Shown: positions 17,671 through 28,018 of the stretch, in pieces
Numbering within the stretch: the stretch's first letter is position 1
Layout of the letters: every line of letters begins with the position of its first letter
Source of the DNA: CAVVYJ01 sp963752495
GTDB taxonomy: Bacteria > Pseudomonadota > Gammaproteobacteria > Burkholderiales > Methylophilaceae
Assembly: GCA_963752495.1 (NCBI GenBank)
Contig: CAVVYJ010000005.1
Location: 124,001-188,000 of the forward strand
Length of the DNA stretch: 64,000 bases
Reading direction: 5' to 3'
Made by a program: the position numbers and the translations under genes
Notes under the pieces: model-generated
What the model was told of the DNA's origin: nothing
The model's database searches: none
Seen by the model: the letters and a program-made list of their open reading frames with translations, nothing else

Positions 17671-18397
17671 ATGGCTGAAAATAGTAAAAAAATATTAATG
17701 GTAGATGACGACTTACGTATGCGCGAGTTGTTACAGCGTTATTTGAACGAGCAGGGGTTCGATATTAAAACCGTTTCTGACTCTAAAGAAATGGACGCAA
17801 CGCTTGCAAATGAAAGCTTTGATTTGTTGGTACTCGACTTAATGCTACCAGGCGAAGATGGTCTAGCTATTTGTCGACGTCTGAGAGCAAATAATATAGA
17901 AACGCCTATTATCATGTTAACTGCACGTGGAGATGAGGTTGATCGCATCATTGGCTTGGAAATGGGTGCAGATGATTACTTGCCAAAACCATTTAATCCA
18001 CGCGAGCTTTTAGCTCGTATCAATGCTGTATTGCGTCGCCATGAACATAGCCCAGAAGCAGAAAAGTCTGCTAAACAGGATGTATTCAATTTTGGTGAGT
18101 TTGTATTTGATTCAGCAAACCGCAGCCTAAGTAGAAATGGCACTGACAATTACCATCACAAGTGGCGAATTTGCACTGCTCAAGGTTTTTACCGAGCACC
18201 CGCGCCAACCGCTTTCCCGCGACCGCTTGATGCAGCTTGCGCGCGGCCGTGAGCTAGATGTGTTTGACCGTAGTATTGATGTGCAGGTATCACGCCTACG
18301 CCGCCTAATTGAGCCAGACCCGGCACACCCGCGCTACCTGCAAACCATGTGGGGCTTTGGTTATGTATTTATTCCCGATGGCGAATCCAGCAGTTAG
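17671..18397 (+). CDS. ompR: OmpR-family response regulator (frameshift as read)
   Basis: A winged-helix response regulator paired with the adjacent EnvZ-like kinase. The receiver domain (1-125) has the acidic pair DD at 12-13, phospho-acceptor Asp56 (LDLMLPGEDG) and Lys106. The frame breaks near 18140: the DNA-binding domain (ITITSGEFALL, SRDRLMQLARGRE, DVQVSRLRRLIE, MWGFGYVFIPDGE) continues in the next frame. Removing one base within about 18135-18150 gives 241 residues, the normal OmpR size. The error interpretation is favoured because both halves are fully conserved and the kinase next door is intact. Confidence 0.92.
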
Positions 18398-18414
18398 CAA
18401 TTAAAGCGATTCCA

Positions 18415-19725
18415 TTGAAACTCCTACCCCGCACCCTGCTCGCACGCATTATGTTGCTGATTGCTCTGTTATTGGCAATCAGCATTTATGCATCACTCAA
18501 AATTTTCGATTATTTTGACCGCGAGCCACGCGCCACAATGGCGGCGCTGCAGGCAGTTACTATCGTCAACTACACGCGTGCATCGCTCATCGCCGCACAT
18601 GAAGACAGGCGACTAGCGCTACTCTCCGAGCTAACGGGCCGCGAAGGCGTGCGCGTCTATGCTGCTGACTTTATGGAGGACATTGAACCTCTACCCAATG
18701 ACGAATTTATCAACCTGATTGCAAAAAAAATCCGCGAACGGTTAGGTGAAGAGACCATTATTACCGTCAATCATTATGGTATCCCAGGTTTGTGGATTAG
18801 CTTTAATGTGGCACTAGACGATTTTTGGGTAGTTATCCCTAAAATACAAGTAGACAGGCCCTTCCCTTGGCATTGGTTATGGTGGGGAACGATGGTTGGG
18901 CTTTTGTCATTACTTGGCGCGTACCTCATCGCCTCACGCATCAATCGTCCGCTTAATTTGCTGGTCTATGCTGCCGAAAAACTGCGTAATGGCGAACCAG
19001 CGCCGAGACTCCCGGAAGACAGCGTTGACGAACTTGGAGAAGTGAGTCGAACATTTAACGAAATGGCAGATTCTTTAGTGCGACTGGACAACGAACGGAC
19101 GCTGCTTTTGGCAGGCGTCTCTCATGACATCCGTACCCCACTTGCAAGGCTTCGTATTGCAGTCGAGTTATTACCAGACAAAGAATGTGTGCAGATGAAA
19201 TCAGGCATGATTGAAGACATCGCCGATATGGATAATATCATCCATCAGTTTCTGGATTTTGTACGTGGAGTTGAGGGCGAATCCACGAAGCTCATGGATG
19301 TAAATGAACTATTACAAGCCTTGGCCGAACGTCAGGCACGCTCAGGACGTAATCTCAAGCTGAAGCTCGGACCCACCTACTTTGTTCCGCTTCGCCCACT
19401 CGCTATGCAACGTCTTTTGGACAACTTGGTTGGCAATGCTTACGCGTACTCCAAAGGGGTAGTAGAAGTTGAAAGCAAAATTACCGCAGAAAATATTGTA
19501 ATCAGCGTACTAGACCGCGGCCCGGGCATTCCACCTGAGCACGCCGAGCGCCTGCTGAGACCTTTTGAGCGTTTGGACGTTGCGCGTAACAAGAATGCTG
19601 GCGGAAGCGGCCTTGGCTTAGCCATTTGCAACCGCATCGCCAAATTACACCGCGGCACATTAGAACTGATTAACCGCGAAGGCGGCGGGCTTGAAGCAAG
19701 AATATCTCTGCCGATTCAGCACTGA
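18415..19725 (+). CDS. envZ: EnvZ-like sensor histidine kinase
   Basis: A membrane histidine kinase of about 436 residues. The start is uncertain: TTG 18415 (MKLLPRTLLARIML) fits the family N-terminus; an upstream reading from 18349 overlaps the regulator gene. A transmembrane helix (about 12-30), a periplasmic region (about 35-150) and a second helix (about 155-175) are followed by HAMP (SRINRPLNLLVYAAEKL), the HisKA motif SHDIRTPLARLR with phospho-acceptor His about 237, and an HATPase domain (NLVGNAYAYS, DRGPGIP, GSGLGLAI). It is the partner of the OmpR-like regulator and converges with the REC-GGDEF gene. Confidence 0.9.
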   Translation: MKLLPRTLLARIMLLIALLLAISIYASLKIFDYFDREPRATMAALQAVTIVNYTRASLIAAHEDRRLALLSELTGREGVRVYAADFMEDIEPLPNDEFINLIAKKIRERLGEETIITVNHYGIPGLWISFNVALDDFWVVIPKIQVDRPFPWHWLWWGTMVGLLSLLGAYLIASRINRPLNLLVYAAEKLRNGEPAPRLPEDSVDELGEVSRTFNEMADSLVRLDNERTLLLAGVSHDIRTPLARLRIAVELLPDKECVQMKSGMIEDIADMDNIIHQFLDFVRGVEGESTKLMDVNELLQALAERQARSGRNLKLKLGPTYFVPLRPLAMQRLLDNLVGNAYAYSKGVVEVESKITAENIVISVLDRGPGIPPEHAERLLRPFERLDVARNKNAGGSGLGLAICNRIAKLHRGTLELINREGGGLEARISLPIQH

Positions 19726-19729
19726 GAAT

Positions 19730-21052
19730 TCAATTAAACTTTCCATACACTTGGTTTCTGCCTGCACGTTTGGCCATGTACAAGTTCCTATCTGCCTTGG
19801 CAAGCATCTCGTCTAAATCATCCCCAGCCACATTACATACCCCAATGCTACAGGTATAGTGCAAAGTATGTTTTTTCACTTTCATTTTTTGATTTGCAAC
19901 ACTTAAGCGAAAAGCTTCTATGTTCGCACCGCTTTTTAGATACTGTGGTGATTTACTCATGACGGCGAACTCTTCGCCACCAATCCGCGCCACAATATCG
20001 TTAGGAAAATGCGCTTTTAGTAACGAGGCAATATTTTTAATAACTTCATCCCCAACATCATGCCCATAAAGGTCATTCACCTTCTTAAAAAAATCGATAT
20101 CGATCATCATTACCGTAAGCACCTCGCCCTTTGCGAGAGTCTTTAGCGTTTTACTGCCCTGCTCAAAAAAGTAGCGTCGATTGTAAAGCCCGCTTAGGAA
20201 GTCCGTATTGGAGAGCTCTTTAGCCAACTCTACGGCATCAAGCATATCCAGATTTTGATTTATACGACACAGCAGTATTTCGTAGTTAAATGGTTTTGCA
20301 ATAAAATCATTGGCCCCTGCTTTAAGAAACTTCACACTAAGTCTGGGGTCGATAGAGGTAGAAAGTCCGATAATCAGCAACTGATCTTTGGGGTAAGTTT
20401 CACGCGCCTTAGCCACAAATTCCGTTCCATCTAACAATGGCATTTGCTGATCTACCAACACCATTTTGATATCGGGCTGTTCGCGCAACGCTTTGAGTGC
20501 GTCCTCACCGTTAGTCGCCTGTATCACATGAAATTTTTGCAGTGCTAGCTCACGTGCAATCACAAATCTCGACACCATGGAATCATCTGCTACCAGCACT
20601 TTTATTTTGCTATTTTTATATATCCGCCAAATCAAATCGCAAATATAATGCGTATCATCAAAATTGCTGCTTTTTACTACATAATCAATCACATGGCGCT
20701 TTATCAGTTGGTCACGCATCTCATCTTCGTAGTGATCCACTATCGCAATCACTGACAAATTAAACCTACCTAGCAAGTCAATTTTTTCGAACGCGGATGA
20801 GTCAGAAGTTAAAACGCTACTAATGCCAAGAAAAAACTGATTAGGATCATTTTGCAGTAGCTTTGTTGCCTCTTCCAAGTCTTTTACTATAACAACCTTA
20901 GCGGGGAGTTGCGACTCGATTGCTTGCTTCCTAGATAACGCATAATCTGCGTCATCATCCAAAAACAATAAATTAAACTGGGCTTGCTGAGAAGGAGGCC
21001 TTGCAGCTTTTCTAACATGTTTTTGTGGCAAAGGTTGTCCTTTCGCAGGCAA
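19730..21052 (-). CDS. Response regulator with two receiver domains and a GGDEF domain
   Basis: A 440-residue cytoplasmic protein with PleD-like order. Receiver 1 (about 26-145) keeps the acidic triad DDD at 32-34 but has no Asp at the expected phospho-acceptor position (FFLGISS). Receiver 2 (about 150-270) is complete, with DD at 156-157, Asp201 and the KPF motif. The GGDEF domain (about 280-435) has GGEEF at 358-362. The inhibitory-site position reads FPND, not RxxD, so feedback inhibition through this site is not expected. The start is a TTG at 21052 with a poor ribosome-binding site, so the start is uncertain. It is encoded 6 bases after cysG on the same strand. Confidence 0.88.
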   Translation of the reverse strand: MPAKGQPLPQKHVRKAARPPSQQAQFNLLFLDDDADYALSRKQAIESQLPAKVVIVKDLEEATKLLQNDPNQFFLGISSVLTSDSSAFEKIDLLGRFNLSVIAIVDHYEDEMRDQLIKRHVIDYVVKSSNFDDTHYICDLIWRIYKNSKIKVLVADDSMVSRFVIARELALQKFHVIQATNGEDALKALREQPDIKMVLVDQQMPLLDGTEFVAKARETYPKDQLLIIGLSTSIDPRLSVKFLKAGANDFIAKPFNYEILLCRINQNLDMLDAVELAKELSNTDFLSGLYNRRYFFEQGSKTLKTLAKGEVLTVMMIDIDFFKKVNDLYGHDVGDEVIKNIASLLKAHFPNDIVARIGGEEFAVMSKSPQYLKSGANIEAFRLSVANQKMKVKKHTLHYTCSIGVCNVAGDDLDEMLAKADRNLYMAKRAGRNQVYGKFN

Positions 21053-21058
21053 TCTTAA

Positions 21059-22442
21059 TTATTTAAACCAATTTAATTTCTCACGCAATTGCACAACTTC
21101 GCCAACAATCGTCAAACATGGCGGCTTCATCGCCGCAATATTAACCTTTTCTGCCAAATCTGCCAATGTTGCAGTCACGACCTTTTGTCGCTGTGTGGTT
21201 CCCTGCTGCACTACGGCCGCTGGCATGCTGGGTGATACGCCATGCGCAATCAATTGCTCGCAGATTTCTTTAAGCCCTACCAATCCCATATAAATTACTA
21301 CAGTTTGATTGGGGCGAGACATCGCCACCCAATCCAAATCCAGCGTACCGTCTCGCAAGTGTCCAGTAATAAACAAACAGGCTTGCGCATAATCTCGATG
21401 TGTTAACGGAATGCCCGCATAAGTGGATACACCATTTGCAGCGGTAATTCCAGGCACAACCTGAAACGGAACATTGTGCTCCATTAAGGTTTCAATTTCC
21501 TCACCACCTCGTCCAAAAATAAATGGGTCGCCGCCCTTTAAGACGTAATACTCGCTTACCCTCCAGCGCAAGCCTAGCGAGCAATTCATTGATCTCTTCT
21601 TGTGGCATCGTGTGCTGGTCACGTGCTTTTCCCACATAAATCAGTTCCGCATCTCGCGTACAAGCTCCATCACTTCCGGGCTCACGAGCTTATCATACAC
21701 ACAGACATCGCATAGTTGCATCAAGCGTAATGCCCTAAACGTCAGCAAATCAGGATCGCCCGGCCCCCCGCCCACTAAAAACACTTCACCCTGCTTTTTT
21801 GCGTTATCTGCATTTTCGATCAAATCCGCAAGCAGACTCGCGTGCAGCCTGTTCCTGATCCGGCTAAAATCGCTCTCCACCATCGGCCCTTGAAGCACAC
21901 CTTCCCAAAAATGCCGTCTAGCTTGAGTGGTAGGAAATTTAGCTTTAACCGCATCACGGAACTCACCCGCCACTGCTGCAATTCGGCCATAAGTTGCTGG
22001 TAGCATGGCTTCGATTTTGGTACGGATATAACGCGCTAATACTGGCGCATTACCTTCACTGGAAACCGCAATCACCACTGGACTACGGTCAATAATACGA
22101 CCCCATGGTAAAAGTACATAAGTCTGGCGCATCGACCACATTGACAGGAATATTCAGCGCTTTTGCAGCAACTGAGACCGCTTCATTCACCTTCATATCA
22201 TCCGTCGCAGCAATCACTAGGCATGCGCCTTGTAGCTGGAAGTTTTCATAACTTTCCTGCACAACATTTATTTTCTTTTCGCCTGCAAGCAGTTGTAGCT
22301 GGTCACAGAGTTCTGGCGAAACAACCGTCACCACTGCATTTGCCTTCAGCAACATGGTCACTTTGCGCACGGCGACATCGCCGCCACCAATCACAACGCA
22401 GCGACGACCTGAGATTTTCATAAATACGGGGAGCGAATACAT
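21059..22442 (-). CDS. cysG: Siroheme synthase CysG (three frameshifts as read)
   Basis: Trifunctional enzyme for siroheme: N-terminal precorrin-2 dehydrogenase/ferrochelatase and C-terminal uroporphyrinogen-III methyltransferase. The Rossmann start (CVVIGGGDVAVRK) is near residue 15. The methyltransferase part has VFLVGGGPGDPDLLT, KGGDPFIFGRGGEE and VPGITAANG. As read it is in pieces 22442-22089, 22141-21641 and 21637-21059. One extra G in GGGG near 22101-22104, one missing base near 21655 and one extra G near 21540 account for all breaks and give about 460 residues, the normal size. It supplies siroheme for nitrite and sulfite reductases. Confidence 0.93.
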
Positions 22443-22529
22443 ATAGCGATTTTACACTAACTCCAAATTTAAACTGACCAAGTTCAAGTATGGAGATACC
22501 GCTATTGCGATAAGCAGCGCAAGATAGAA

Positions 22530-25150
22530 TTAAAACATTGTTTCCCTGATTTTGCCTTTTGACGCTATTTGAAAGACGTCTAAGGCTTTCAGGTACAATC
22601 GATAGGCCAGTAAACAGAACATAACCAATAGCGCATATCGAAGAGGACCATTCTGAGTAAGCTTGTCGATAAAATGCAATATAAACATATGCGTTAAGTA
22701 GATGAAATAGGCAGCGGCGGCAATTTCAGTCATAAAAGGTTTTACAAAACTAAAAACTTTAACGCTTGGTATGAAAATCAACATCGTAGTTCCCACTACT
22801 AACCATACATATTGTGAGAACCCCTTCAAACCTAACAAGTACAGCGAATGAAAAAAATAAAGTGGCATAAACAAAAATTAGTATATTTATTGCCTGCTGG
22901 ATTTAGCTAGGCATGCGCACCATCCAATCCATATAATTGGCAAATATAGATATGGCACTTGATCATGTACTGCTTTGGTATCCCAAAAAGAATTTATAAA
23001 AAAACATATCAACATAAAAAAACACAATAGGGATATTGAATATCGCCATACATTATCTTTTGCATAATCTAGTAAATGTTTTTATAGAAAAAACTAACAC
23101 CCAGAATAACGAGGCATTGAGTGAGCACTTGAACAAACCAAAAGTTAGCCAGCACCCTGTCTTCCAACCTGTACAGGTTATTAACCATAAATAAAATATC
23201 GTAATTCAAACGGTTTATGCTGCAAAGCTCTACTGATAATAAGAACAAAACATATCACAGGTAAGGAATGACTATTTCTTCAAATACGGCCAAATAGTGC
23301 TCCACACCTTGCCAGCCATCAATGATGCAGCTTGGAAACGCGCGAAACTATACCCTGCTAAAACCATAAGCAACGCTGCCCCGCCGGCAATATAAGTATT
23401 ATCAACGATATAAGTATGATTGAGTATAACTTCGAGTATTGCAAAAGCTCTCAAAGCAACATTTGTTTCTACTGATTGCACATAAGATGGCGGCGCAATA
23501 TTCAACTCTTCGATTTCACGCACCGATAACTTTTGCCAATTGTCAGGAAGTTGGCCAAGCCTCTTCTCCAACAACATCATCATTTGCACATAGTTAAGCG
23601 AATCACCATTAAGTGATTCAAATGAGCTTTCTTGAGTAACTTCACTTGCAATAAATACTTTCGAAAAAATATCTATGGTAGATAAGTTTTCTCGCTTTTT
23701 ATTTATACCAAACAGATCCCTCCATGAGTATTTAGAGTGTCTTGCGTGTCCAGTATTTTCTAAGGCTTTAGTCTCGCTCAATTTAACAAGCCTAGCGTAA
23801 TCAATTTTACCTGAAGGCAGTAGCGGAAAATCTTTGACTTCTTCAACACTGGCATATTGGCTTGTTAAGCTAAATTTTTCCGCCAAAATGCGCTCAATCT
23901 CTGCCTTCATGCCCTGATCTATTGTCATTACAATAAGGTGTTTATCTGTGCCACCACATATGGTGATAAAACCATGGCCACGCAAAGACGACTCTAAGTC
24001 ATCCAGCCCGATTCGATTGCCAAAGATTTTCAAAAACCTGCTTTTACGGCCGGAAATATAATAAAACCCATCTTCATCGCGCCATGCAATGTCACCAGTT
24101 CGCAACTCCGTTAAGCTCGAGGCATCATACAAGTCCCCCCTGTTGGTAGCGTAACCCATCATGACATTCGGCCCATAATAGATTAGCTCGCCACTTTGAT
24201 TCGTTGCGGTTATCAGCTGTCCATTTTCATCAATCAAGTCAAAGCGGCCTTGAGGAATAGGAATACCCATGCTGCCTAAATGGGAAAGCACTTTATCCGG
24301 AGGTAAATACGACATGCGGGCGGTTGCTTCTGTCTGGCCGTACATCACATAAAAGCGCCAGCCTTTTTTCTCCGCCAGTAAAGCGTAATACTCCACTAAC
24401 TCTTTAGGAATTTACCGCCCGCTTGTGTCATGTAACGCAAACTCGGGAGATGTTTATCTTCAAAGCCACTGCGCTTCAACAACTCGTATGAATATGGTAC
24501 GCCAGCAAAGCTTGTACATTGGTGCTGATTAAACGACTGCCAAAAGCTCTCGTCAATTACAGAATCGTCAGTCAACACCAGCGAAGCGCCGACGCTTAAA
24601 TGGCTATTGATAACTGACAACCCATAAGAATAGTAGATAGGAAGGCTTGTAATCGCTCTTTCCGATGCACTTAATAGCAAGTATTCAGCAATCGATTGCG
24701 CATTTGCGTTCACATTGCTCACGGATAGTTTTACCAGCTTTGCACTACCCGTTGTACCTGATGTTGAAAGCAGCACAGCAAGATTGCTAGGGAATTTTGT
24801 ATCAGCCGACTCCGCTTCCGCATAGTGCTCAAGCTTGTAACCGCCATTCTGCGGACGATAGGTGACTGTCGGCTTAAATTGATTAAAGATATTGTCGAAA
24901 GTGTCTGGCTTGTCATGCGGGGTTAATATGACTGGTACACCTGACCTTAAGGCAGCGAGGTAAGCAACAATACACTCTAAGGAATTATTAGCAGCCAGCA
25001 AAAAGAGTTCTTACCATCTTTTGAGAATTGATGACCAAAATCATCGGCTAAATTAGCTAGCGCGTTATAAGATATGGCCTGACTATCGCCTGTGATAACG
25101 GCAGTAGACTCAGCGAATAACTCTAATTTTGATGCAAAGATTTCAGTCAA
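22530..25150 (-). pseudogene. Adenylation-carrier-acyltransferase 3 fusion protein, broken by many indels as read
   Basis: One long coding stretch of about 870 residues in several frames. The N-terminal part is a complete AMP-forming adenylation domain: STSGTTGSAK (A3) near 24755, YGQTEATARM (A5), RTGDIAWRDEDG (A7), SGRKSRFLKIFGNRI (A8) and LPSGKIDY (A10). A carrier-like segment follows with NGDSL at about 23600, whose Ser would take phosphopantetheine. Then comes a membrane acyltransferase-3 (OafA-like) domain beginning ALRAFAILEVILNHTY with the conserved His, continuing in shifted frames to 22530 (YFIYLTHMFILHF). Breaks are seen near 25000, 24400, 23270 and several between 23240 and 22870. 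TTG 25150 after AGGGGG is the likely start. Predicted role: activating an acid and transferring it to a surface molecule. Confidence 0.75.
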
Positions 25151-25324
25151 TTTGCCCCCTATGGCAATTGACAGGTAAAATGTGGCGCATGCGCCTTTTT
25201 CTTCCAACGGTATCTTACATTATTATTTTTGCTAAATCCCTAGTCTCTATGGGTCACTGTAGAAACTTTAACCCTCAGCAATCAATCTCTAACAGCGTTT
25301 TCGGCGTTAGCTTATAATCCAAGT

Positions 25325-26668
25325 ATGAAGTCCTCTATTAAAAATCAGTCCAAAAAAGTTTTTATTAAAACATTCGGTTGCCAGATGAACGAATACGATT
25401 CTTCACGCATGGCAGATTTATTGGGCGCTAGCGAAGGTATGGTAGAAACACTTACGCCAGATGATGCGGACGTGATTTTACTCAACACCTGCTCGGTACG
25501 CGAAAAAGCGGAAGAAAAAGTGTTTAGTCATCTAGGGCGTTTTATTCCGCTTAAAGAAAAAAATCCTAATTTAATCATCGGTGTTGGCGGCTGCGTGGCA
25601 AGCCAAGAAGGCGATAACATCATTAAACGCGCACCCTATGTGGACGTGGTTTTTGGTCCACAAACGCTGCACCGACTGCCTGCCATGATTGCCGAGAGCC
25701 AATCCACTGGACGCTCGCAAGTAGATATTAGCTTCCCCGAGATTGAAAAGTTTGACCATTTGCCTACACCAAAAATCGAGGGTGCAACCGCATTTTTAAG
25801 CATTATGGAAGGCTGTAGCAAATATTGCAGCTTTTGTGTGGTGCCTTACACGCGTGGCGAAGAAGTTTCTCGCCCGTTTGAGGATATTTTAACTGAAGCG
25901 ATTCAGCTCGCCGAGCAAGGCGCAAAAGAACTCACTCTGCTTGGGCAAAACGTCAATGCATACCGCAGCCAATATCAAGGCGCAGATGCAGACTTGGCAT
26001 ATCTCATTGAAACGATTGCAGAAATTCCACAAATCGAGCGCATACGATTTACAACCAGCCACCCTAACGAGATGAGTGAAAGTTTAATTAATTGCTTTGC
26101 CAATGTGCCTAAATTGGCGGCACAATTGCACTTGCCAGTACAGGCAGGCTCAGACCGCATTTTAATGGCAATGAAACGAAATTACACGGCACTACAGTAC
26201 AAAAGCATTATTCGCAAACTTAAAACTGCTAACCCAAATCTCACTTTTACCTCTGATTTTATTATTGGCTTTCCAGGTGAAACCGAAGCTGATTTTGAAG
26301 CCACAGTTAAACTGATGACTGATGTGGGTTTTGATGCGAGCTTTAGCTTTTTGTACAGCCCACGCCCCGGAACGCCTGCCGCATTTATGAAAGATGATAC
26401 ACCTGAGACTATCAAACTTGCGCGTCTCGACCGATTGCAGAAAATCAATGAAGCGCAAAGCAAAGCGCTTTCTGAAGCCATGCTCGGCACGGTGCAACGC
26501 GTTTTAATTGAAGGCGCTTCTTGGAAAGACGCTAATCTGCTTGCAGGAAAAACAGATAACAACCGCGTGGTAGACATTGTGGGCGGCGTGAATTTAATTC
26601 ATCAGTTTGTAAACGTAAAAATTACCGATGTGAGCAACCCGCGTCGATTACTGGGTGAGATAATATAA
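25325..26668 (+). CDS. miaB: tRNA-2-methylthio-N6-dimethylallyladenosine synthase
   Basis: A 447-residue radical-SAM methylthiotransferase that modifies A37 of tRNAs reading UNN codons. The N-terminal MTTase domain holds C19, C56 and C90 for one iron-sulfur cluster. The radical-SAM CxxxCxxC motif is C164, C168 and C171 (GCSKYCSFC), and a C-terminal TRAM domain (about 380-445) ends the protein. The length is normal. It heads the conserved miaB-phoH-ybeY-corC-lnt run, with phoH 2 bases after its stop. Confidence 0.97.
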   Translation: MKSSIKNQSKKVFIKTFGCQMNEYDSSRMADLLGASEGMVETLTPDDADVILLNTCSVREKAEEKVFSHLGRFIPLKEKNPNLIIGVGGCVASQEGDNIIKRAPYVDVVFGPQTLHRLPAMIAESQSTGRSQVDISFPEIEKFDHLPTPKIEGATAFLSIMEGCSKYCSFCVVPYTRGEEVSRPFEDILTEAIQLAEQGAKELTLLGQNVNAYRSQYQGADADLAYLIETIAEIPQIERIRFTTSHPNEMSESLINCFANVPKLAAQLHLPVQAGSDRILMAMKRNYTALQYKSIIRKLKTANPNLTFTSDFIIGFPGETEADFEATVKLMTDVGFDASFSFLYSPRPGTPAAFMKDDTPETIKLARLDRLQKINEAQSKALSEAMLGTVQRVLIEGASWKDANLLAGKTDNNRVVDIVGGVNLIHQFVNVKITDVSNPRRLLGEII

Positions 26669-26670
26669 GA

Positions 26671-27621
26671 ATGGAAATTACTTTACAGCCCGAGGACAAC
26701 AGCCGCCTCGCCAATTTGTGTGGCGCGATTGACGAAAACATCAAACAGATTGAAACTGCGCTTGAGGTGAATATCAATCGCCGTGGTAACACGTTTAATA
26801 TTTCTGGGGGCCAAACAAACACGCGACTCGCAGCACAGATGTTGGAAAGCTTTTATGCACGCGCCAAAAAGCCAATTGAGTTGGAAGACATTCAATTAGG
26901 TTTGGTGGAACTGAATAAACTTGAACCAGAAGAAGTAACAACCGGCGCAATGCCCGTGCTGATGACCAAGCGCGGTGATTTGCATGGCCGTACACCGCGC
27001 CAAGTGAGTTATTTACAGCAGATTCAAGATCACGACATCACTTTTGGTATTGGCCCCGCCGGCACGGGCAAGACTTATTTAGCCGTTGCTTCGGCCGTCG
27101 ACGCAATGACGCGTGACCGCGTTAAAAGAATTGTTTTGGTGCGCCCCGCGGTAGAAGCTGGTGAACGCTTGGGCTTTTTGCCAGGTGATTTAAACCAAAA
27201 AGTGGATCCGTATCTGCGCCCTTTGTACGATGCACTTTACGATTTGGCAGGTTACGACGCGGTGAATAAAATGTTTGAGCGCGGTGCGATTGAGGTTGCG
27301 CCTTTGGCCTATATGCGCGGCCGCACGCTAAATCAAAGTTTTATTATTTTGGACGAAGCGCAAAATACCACACCCGAACAAATGAAAATGTTTTTAACGC
27401 GTATTGGATTTGGCACCAAGGCGGTGATTACGGGCGATGTGACGCAGATTGACCTACAACGCCACCAAAAAAGCGGCTTGGTAGAAGCACAAAAAATTCT
27501 GAAAGATATCAAAGGCATCGCCATGACGCACTTCTTAAGCCAAGACGTAGTGCGTCACCCGCTGGTACAGAAGATTGTAAATGCTTATGAAGACTATGAA
27601 AAACTGAATGACGCTAAATAG
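26671..27621 (+). CDS. phoH: PhoH family ATPase
   Basis: A 316-residue P-loop protein. An N-terminal KH-like segment (about 1-90) precedes the ATPase with Walker A GPAGTGKT at 128-135 and Walker B FIILDEAQNTT at about 225. The RPAVEAGERLGFLPGD and TGDVTQIDL blocks are diagnostic. PhoH/YbeZ works with YbeY in RNA metabolism and ribosome quality control; the gene context (miaB upstream, ybeY 700 bases downstream) fits. It is probably translated from the same mRNA as miaB. Confidence 0.95.
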   Translation: MEITLQPEDNSRLANLCGAIDENIKQIETALEVNINRRGNTFNISGGQTNTRLAAQMLESFYARAKKPIELEDIQLGLVELNKLEPEEVTTGAMPVLMTKRGDLHGRTPRQVSYLQQIQDHDITFGIGPAGTGKTYLAVASAVDAMTRDRVKRIVLVRPAVEAGERLGFLPGDLNQKVDPYLRPLYDALYDLAGYDAVNKMFERGAIEVAPLAYMRGRTLNQSFIILDEAQNTTPEQMKMFLTRIGFGTKAVITGDVTQIDLQRHQKSGLVEAQKILKDIKGIAMTHFLSQDVVRHPLVQKIVNAYEDYEKLNDAK

Positions 27622-27719
27622 TTTTCCTGTGCTTTCTCAGGATAGTGAATCATAACCAATCACAGGCTTAATCGACAAATCGTCCGACCTAGATAAACTA
27701 ATTCGAACTCTCTAAAATA

Positions 27720-27863
27720 TTATTTTTTCGCTCGCTTTTCATCTTCGTCCATGTGACGCTTAAAGAATAATGCAAACCAAACAACCATGCCTAAAATAAA
27801 GATAATGACAGCGATGCTTTGTATGCCGTAATCGGTTGAGAATAATGTTTTCCATAATTGCAT
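27720..27863 (-). CDS. DUF3149 family small membrane protein
   Basis: A 47-residue protein. ATG 27863 (MQLWKTLFSTDYGI) is used rather than the longer reading from 27914, because GGGGCTC lies seven bases upstream and the family starts this way. It has one transmembrane helix (IQSIAVIIFILGMVVWFALFF) and a charged C-terminal tail (RHMDEDEKRAKK). DUF3149 proteins are small inner-membrane proteins of unknown function common in Betaproteobacteria. It lies alone on the minus strand between phoH and ybeY. Confidence 0.78.
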   Translation of the reverse strand: MQLWKTLFSTDYGIQSIAVIIFILGMVVWFALFFKRHMDEDEKRAKK

Positions 27864-28018
27864 GATAGAGCCCCTTTTCAATTTGCAAGGTAGGTTTAAT
27901 AGGCTTGAACGCAATTGTTAATATGCGCGTTCCATCATGTTTTGGTATTGATTAAAATCAATATAAATTAAGTTTAAGTTGCCCGATTGATTGGTTAGTT
28001 TAACCCGCTCTTACAAAA

